Origin: Theobroma cacao | Lineage: Eukaryota; Streptophyta; Magnoliopsida; Malvales; Malvaceae | Length of the DNA stretch: 64,000 nucleotides | Assembly (NCBI RefSeq): GCF_000208745.1 | Contig: NC_030851.1 | Location: 4,914,752-4,978,751, forward strand | Reading direction: 5' to 3' | Shown: positions 59,597 through 64,000 of the stretch, one piece after another | Layout of the letters: every line of letters begins with the position of its first letter | Position numbering within the stretch: the stretch's first letter is position 1 | Program-made: the position numbers and the translations under genes | The notes under the pieces: generated by a model | The model's input: only the letters and a program-made list of their open reading frames with translations | Told to the model about the DNA's origin: nothing | Database searches by the model: none

Positions 59597-59930
59597 AAGC
59601 GTAAAAGCTGCGGCCAATTCATGAGTAATAAGCTAGGGCTAAGAAACGAGCGATAAAGATAGCGACTAATAGCATAACATCATTACAGCCAAATTATGAG
59701 CGATAAAGCTAGTGGCTGGAATATGAGTAATAAATTATGGTCAAAGAATAAGCAATAAAGCTTGCGACCAATAGAAAAATATCATTGCAACCAAATATGA
59801 GCGGTAAAGCTTGCGGCTGAAGTAAGAGTGATAAACTATGGTCAAAGAATGAGCAATAAAGCTGGCGACCAATAATATAATATAATTACAATCAAAATAT
59901 AAGCGATAAAGCTAGCGCCTGAATATGAAT
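59597..59930. repeat. Tandem repeat, period about 101-102 bases
   Basis: The phrase (g/a)agcg(a/g)taaagct recurs at 59597 (variant), 59698, 59799 and 59901. The intervening sequence is also conserved (tatggtcaaagaat, gcaataaagct, gcgaccaata). This gives a little over three imperfect copies in the retrotransposon interior. Confidence 0.85.
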
Positions 59931-60059
59931 TTTTTTTTAATGTCAAATTACATTTCATAAAGTAATGAAGAGTTAAAGTCATAGAAATATCATACATGAT
60001 CAGGAAGCTGATTGTTCTGGACCCTGTTGTTCTCAATCAATAATTCTTCTGCTTGCATT

Positions 60060-60536
60060 TTCTTATGGAATATTCCCTTCTGAAAAGGATCTCTTCTTTC
60101 TCTACCTCCTTCTTAAATTGCATTCACTGTTGGAGTATTCCTTCTATCGAAGCGAGTAGCTCCCTTTTGTCTGAAAACCGTATTATTGGTTCTTCGTGCC
60201 ATTTCCGCTAAGGTAGCAAAAGTCAAATCAAAGAGATTAACCTTCTCTTAAGTAGAGAAGAAGAACTTCTCCTTGAACATCCACATCAATTGCATTTTCT
60301 CCATTTCTTTCATTCGCCTTAGTGTTTGTAACTACAGGTGCACTCTCATTAAGGTGTATAGGTTGGGCTTAAAAAGTGATGACAGTAGAGGATGCGAGTT
60401 GAGATATAGTATCCATCATTCACCTATTATTGTCCTCCAATGTTTGCATCCTCTCTTGAGAAGCTTGGATCATTCTCATCAGATCTTGAATGTAACAAGG
60501 AACAGGTGCATCTTGGTTGCTAGTGGACCTCTCCAT
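60060..60536 (-). pseudogene. Decayed gag-like leading frame of the retrotransposon
   Basis: Reading on the minus strand from ATG at 60536, just downstream of the primer site, gives MERSTSNQDAP followed by a heptad-like stretch (LMRMIQASQERMQTLEDNNR) and then a stop. Further conserved-looking pieces follow with more stops (TLAEMARRTNNTV). The position and coiled-coil start fit a gag or leader ORF; no zinc knuckle is seen. The identification rests mainly on position. Confidence 0.45.
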
Positions 60537-60592
60537 TTTTTTCAATAACAAGAAATTGTAGCAATAAAAGTCTTACTTAATGCAATCACTCC

Positions 60593-60610
60593 TCCCTAGT
60601 GGAGTCGCCA
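60593..60610 (-). promoter_or_regulatory. Primer-binding site, tRNA-Arg type
   Basis: The minus strand reads TGGCGACTCCACTAGGGA, three bases inside the LTR end. As I recall the plant tRNA-Arg (ACG) 3' end, this is its complement plus TGG with one mismatch. It fixes the right LTR as the 5' LTR. Confidence 0.8.
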
Positions 60611-60613
60611 AAA

Positions 60614-61555
60614 TGTAAATGGGGTTTTTGTGATAGGAAGAAGAAGTATTGCAAACAAGTAAAAAGATGCGCCAGAGGCAACAGAGAGAAAGATTGGAGT
60701 AGTTCTTGAAATATTGAGTGTTATGGCAGGTGGAAGAGAACAATAAGAGAATTAGGGAATAGAATAAAATTAAAGAAATAATTTAAAGAGAGAAGCTCTC
60801 AAGTTGAGAATGTGTTAGCTCGAAGGGGGGAAAGAAGAGCCCCCTAAATGAATTATGAGGCTCTATATGTAGTGGTAAAAGTGGCGGTTACTCAAAAATA
60901 AACTTTAATGTGCCTAATGAATGACATTATTATGAAGAACATTAATGTGAGTAACCGTTACTGTAATTGGATGTAATAAGACTTGTTCTCAATTAAAAGG
61001 TAATAGAAAATAGGTGTACAAGAATAGGTATAAGAGAAGAAGCTATACGAGAACAGGTACAAGAGAAGAAACTGTACATGAATAGGTACATGAGAACAAG
61101 GTAGGAGGGAGAAACACTTATACTTCAGGAAAAGGTTAAGAGGACAACCTCTTAACTACCTCCATATCTGAGCCACCAAGCCAAACTCTCTGAAACATCC
61201 CAAGATGAAAGTAACCCATGAACCCTACCACTTATTACGAGTTGCTTTCACTGTCATCCAAGTAAAATGGTTATTCTATTCGAAGTAGCTGTTCTACTTG
61301 TATTAGTTGTTCCATATGGAGTAGTGCTTAACTTATTCTAGTTGTTCTGCTTTAAGTAGTACTTCACTTGTTATAGTTGTTCTGCAAGAAGTAGCGCTTC
61401 ACTTGTTCTAGTTATTTTGCATGAAGTAGCACTTCACTTGTTCTAGTTATTTTGTATGAAGTAGCACTTCACTTGTTCACGTTGTTCTTTGTACAATATT
61501 ATGTTGTAACATGATTTTTTAGAGAATAGGTACTAACCAAAATCAAGTATCTACA
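60614..61555 (-). repeat. LTR (5' LTR of the minus-strand element)
   Basis: It aligns with 51217-52164 over its whole length. On the + strand it starts TGTAAATGGGG and ends CAAGTATCTACA. It carries about six tandem units of the gaagtag-type repeat (61290-61485) and a TATA-like region near 60865 that has one base changed relative to the other LTR. Confidence 0.92.
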
Positions 61556-61560
61556 GGTGC
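61556..61560. repeat. Target-site duplication, right copy (GGTGC)
   Basis: It matches 51212-51216 exactly and directly follows the LTR terminus ctaca. Confidence 0.9.
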
Positions 61561-63436
61561 CAAAAAATTCTCTTTGTCATCCATCTTTTTCCTTGAAAAT
61601 TTGAAAAAATAAATTTCGAAATTGTATAGCAAAGAGAAAGAAAAAAAATTAAAGACATGATTGTGAAATCTCAGTGCAAAGGGTTTTCCTTTTGCTTGAA
61701 AAACATAATCACCATAAATACGAGTAAAGGTTGGTTTTAAATTACTATTATGAATTTCCTAGCATTTATGTCAAGTTATACATAAAACATGACTTTTTTT
61801 TTTGAAGAAATTTTATAATATTTATTTTTAAATATTTCAATACATCATCAATGTATCAAACATAAATTTAAAATATATATCTGTGATGACTAAAGATCTT
61901 GACTCGAATAAGCTTATACACTCATATTTAAAGATGAAAAAAGGTAAATGATAGAAAGAAAATAAGTTGGATTTTGCATTCTTTTTTTTTTTTTTTTTGT
62001 GGGGGGGTATTTGATAGGAGTAAAAAATGAGGGAGAAAAAGGAGAAATTAGAATTGTAAAATATTTATTTAATTTTTAATCATTAGACCTGAATTATTTT
62101 GTTAAAAAGAGATGGCATCATTAAAAACAATAGCAAGAAATGCTAACCCCTAGGCCAGGCAATAGAGGATGAACTTCTCCACTTCAATAGCAGAAGAAGA
62201 AACCTTTGCAGTAAATTATAAATGATTTTACCAAAATAATGAATTCAACAAGCTGGATTTGTTGAGCATAAAACTATCATGAGTGTCATCTTCGGCTTAG
62301 ATCATTTCTTACCTGCAAAGAAAGGATCCATGGAGGCCTGATCATATCTCGTGCAATCTAGTTGGCGGAATGGCGGCCATGGAACTCGTTAAGGAGCCGT
62401 GAAGCTTCGTCGAGGACACGAGGTGAGTATGTTCATTGGAAAAATACCAATCTAGAAAACACAGCGCAACCTCCAGGGATTATTGTCAGTATTCCTAATG
62501 ACTTTTGACTTGGTCTAAGCAAAAAGAACTAACAAAAATGGTTGATTTTACTTTTAAAACGAACTAACAAAGATGGTAACAATTACAATACAAAAATTTT
62601 AATCAGTCCACGAAGCTTGTTAATTTGCAAGTTGGGGGTTTTAGTTTAATCCTTCTTCTGGAAACAACGACTAAATCTGTGGACTAGGAGCTGCCACGAG
62701 TAAATCTGGCCCTACATCCGATAGTCGAACAACAGAATACTTCGCAGTTGGCTTCCTATTTTAATTTTTTTTCTCTCTTTTAACGCAAACTAATATTTTT
62801 TGTCCTTAGTAGGCATTGACCCAAACTAAATGATGATTAGGATTGCTGCTGTAGAATTCAGGTCAGCGGTTAAACTTCGTACACTATTTCGTTGGTAACA
62901 AGGAAAGTCATAGAAAAAAAGAAGTGCAATGAAAATAATATTTCTTTGGTTCTCTTATTTTGTTTGATATAAGAAAGAAATATAAGGGAGGAAAGAAAAT
63001 AAATGAATTTATGCTTTTTTTTTTAAATCTGATCTTTTAAAATTGAGAAAAAAATTCTTTCTATTTAAATTAATTATTTTGTTTACAGCTAAGCTTTAGA
63101 CATGAAAAGTCAAAATTTGACAACTTAGCCCAGCCTGAAAATAAACCAGGGAGCCAGAGTTTTTTGGTTCTGCGGTTTCTTCGGTGCTGAGCTAATTTCA
63201 AGGCTCCCATGCAAAAGAAGCAAGCATCACAGAGATTGAGCATACGAGTGGATTAGCAGGAAGGAAAAAGGTAGTAATTTTCAGTACTGCATCTTCATCT
63301 GTTTGGAATTAAGAAAAAGGAAGCCCCTTGATAGTATTAAATTCCCCAAGTCTTGGTCAATTTTAAATAATGTTGATGGTCTTCTTCCTAGCAACTTCAT
63401 CTGTTTGAAATAAAGAAAAAGCCCCTTGATAGTATT
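61561..63436. other. Intergenic flank right of the retrotransposon
   Basis: AT-rich sequence with T/G runs at about 61981-62008. A GC-richer patch at about 62320-62450 looks less like background but has no intact frame (one minus-strand stretch reads RVLDEASRLLNEFHGRH before a stop). A direct repeat of about 42 bases (cttcatctgtttg...gccccttgatagtatt) lies at about 63293-63338 and 63397-63436. No gene is supported. Confidence 0.5.
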
Positions 63437-64000
63437 TGTAGACACTAAATTATAAACAAGTAAAAATTAAAAATATAATAAACAAAAAAAATGAAAAATG
63501 AATAAATGAAAAATGATGAAAAAAGAAAGGAGAGAGGTACGACTGGCAGGGTGCGGACGCACCCTGCCAGGCACCTCTCTCACCTGCCAGACGAGAAGAA
63601 TTCGCGTCTGGCAGGTTAGTGGAACTTGCCCCTGGGTGCTCAGGGACAAGGCAATGGGGCGTGCCCCCTCCAGAACCCGAGAATCGAGTATAAAAGAGAG
63701 GGGGCACTGTAGCATTTCGGGTGGGAGAACCTGCAACAAAAACTACCAGCTTTCTAAGCAATGGAGAGCAACCAAGGAGCCAAAAAATAGAGAACAAAAA
63801 ACAGAGGAACCTGCAACAAAAAAATCGCAGCAGCCACACCAAAAAAAATCAAAGAGAGATATCCAAAAAGAACCAAAAAAGGAGAAAACGTGTTCAGGGG
63901 GGGCACTGTAGCATGAAGGGAGTCCGGCCAGAGAAGACCGTCGCGCCACCAGATCCGCCACCGGTTGGGGGAGAGTCGACTTGACCCACGCCGCAAGGAG
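63437..64000 (+). mobile_element. Putative left end of another LTR element, cut by the window edge
   Basis: TGTAGACACTAAATT begins abruptly after the second copy of a direct repeat, and composition changes here from AT-rich to GC-richer. A TATA-like gtataaaagaga lies at about 63690. The phrase gggggcactgtagcat appears at about 63699 and again at about 63899. The TGTAGACAC start is common in plant LTRs. The other LTR and target duplication would lie outside the window. Confidence 0.45.
63543..63615. repeat. Two perfect hairpins in tandem
   Basis: Hairpin 1: ctggcagggtgcg (63543-63555), 2-base loop, exact reverse complement at 63558-63570. Hairpin 2: cctgccagacg (63583-63593), 11-base loop, exact reverse complement at 63605-63615. 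Both stems share the word CTGGCAGG / CCTGCCAG, so alternative pairings between the two are also possible. Confidence 0.9.

Larger units (their letters stand above)
51217..61555 (-). mobile_element. Non-autonomous LTR retrotransposon, Ty3/gypsy Tat/Ogre-like (inferred)
   Basis: Two LTRs of about 945 bases in direct orientation (51217-52164 and 60614-61555) bound a 8.4-kb interior, with the 5-bp duplication GGTGC on both sides. A primer-binding site abuts the right LTR and a polypurine tract abuts the left LTR, both reading on the minus strand, so the element runs right to left. No protease, reverse transcriptase, RNase H or integrase is recognisable in any frame. Only a decayed gag-like frame (60060-60536) and an antisense PMD gene (53.5-56.4 kb) remain. 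About 3 kb of the interior is a later solo-LTR insertion. A tRNA-Arg-type primer site, an antisense extra ORF next to the 3' LTR and internal tandem repeats fit the Tat/Ogre lineage; without pol this lineage call is inference. Confidence 0.88.

Noticed and set aside
63513..63911. 132-codon + strand frame near the right edge (and overlapping minus-strand frames)
   Set aside because: It spans the hairpins and the putative LTR promoter. Composition follows the repeats, and frames are open on both strands because of GC-rich low complexity.

Overview
The window is nuclear DNA of a flowering plant, almost certainly a eudicot. Genes have many short introns with GT-AG (and a few GC-AG) borders, intergenic DNA is AT-rich, and all recognisable proteins belong to plant families. 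A woody rosid is a guess from overall feel; no species can be named. Coding exons were assembled by hand from splice signals and reading-phase continuity. Five genes (B3 genes C and D, the NQR-like fusion, ATG2 and RAD54) close without a phase error. Layout, left to right: (1) 1-1055 holds the 3' end of an unidentified + strand gene. (2) 2.3-17.1 kb is a same-strand array of four B3-domain genes. A, B and C are close paralogs of the Os01g0234100-like type with a long C-terminal extension; D is a shorter At3g19184-like protein. A has lost its C-terminus to a frameshift and a stop codon, B has an unclear N-terminus, and C and D look intact. (3) 17.7-25.4 kb, minus strand, is an 18-exon gene fusing a short-chain dehydrogenase to a medium-chain quinone-reductase-like domain, as in Arabidopsis NQR. 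(4) 29.0-39.7 kb, plus strand, is ATG2, the autophagy lipid-transfer protein. (5) 41.3-41.8 kb, minus strand, is a small uncharacterised protein. (6) 43.3-50.6 kb, minus strand, is RAD54, the SNF2-family recombination ATPase. (7) 51.2-61.6 kb is a 10.3-kb LTR retrotransposon with matching 5-bp target duplications. (8) 61.6-64 kb holds no gene but ends in what looks like the start of another LTR.  From memory, genes D, ATG2, the small gene and RAD54 occur in the same order as Arabidopsis At3g19184, At3g19190, At3g19200 and At3g19210, so this is conserved genic DNA with NQR between D and ATG2 and a repeat-rich flank on the right. The housekeeping genes act in different processes (transcription, redox, autophagy, homologous recombination) and show no sign of joint regulation.  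The most unusual object is the retrotransposon. Its primer-binding site and polypurine tract put it on the minus strand. It has no recognisable pol and only a decayed gag-like frame. On the opposite strand, next to its 3' LTR, it carries an intron-containing plant mobile domain (PMD) gene. That gene is broken by stops and frameshifts and is further split by a 3-kb solo LTR. Other repeats are three foldback (MITE-like) elements, a diverged tandem duplication at 25.9-26.7 kb, tandem arrays inside the retrotransposon, and a pair of perfect hairpins near the right edge. I see no tRNA, rRNA or CRISPR.
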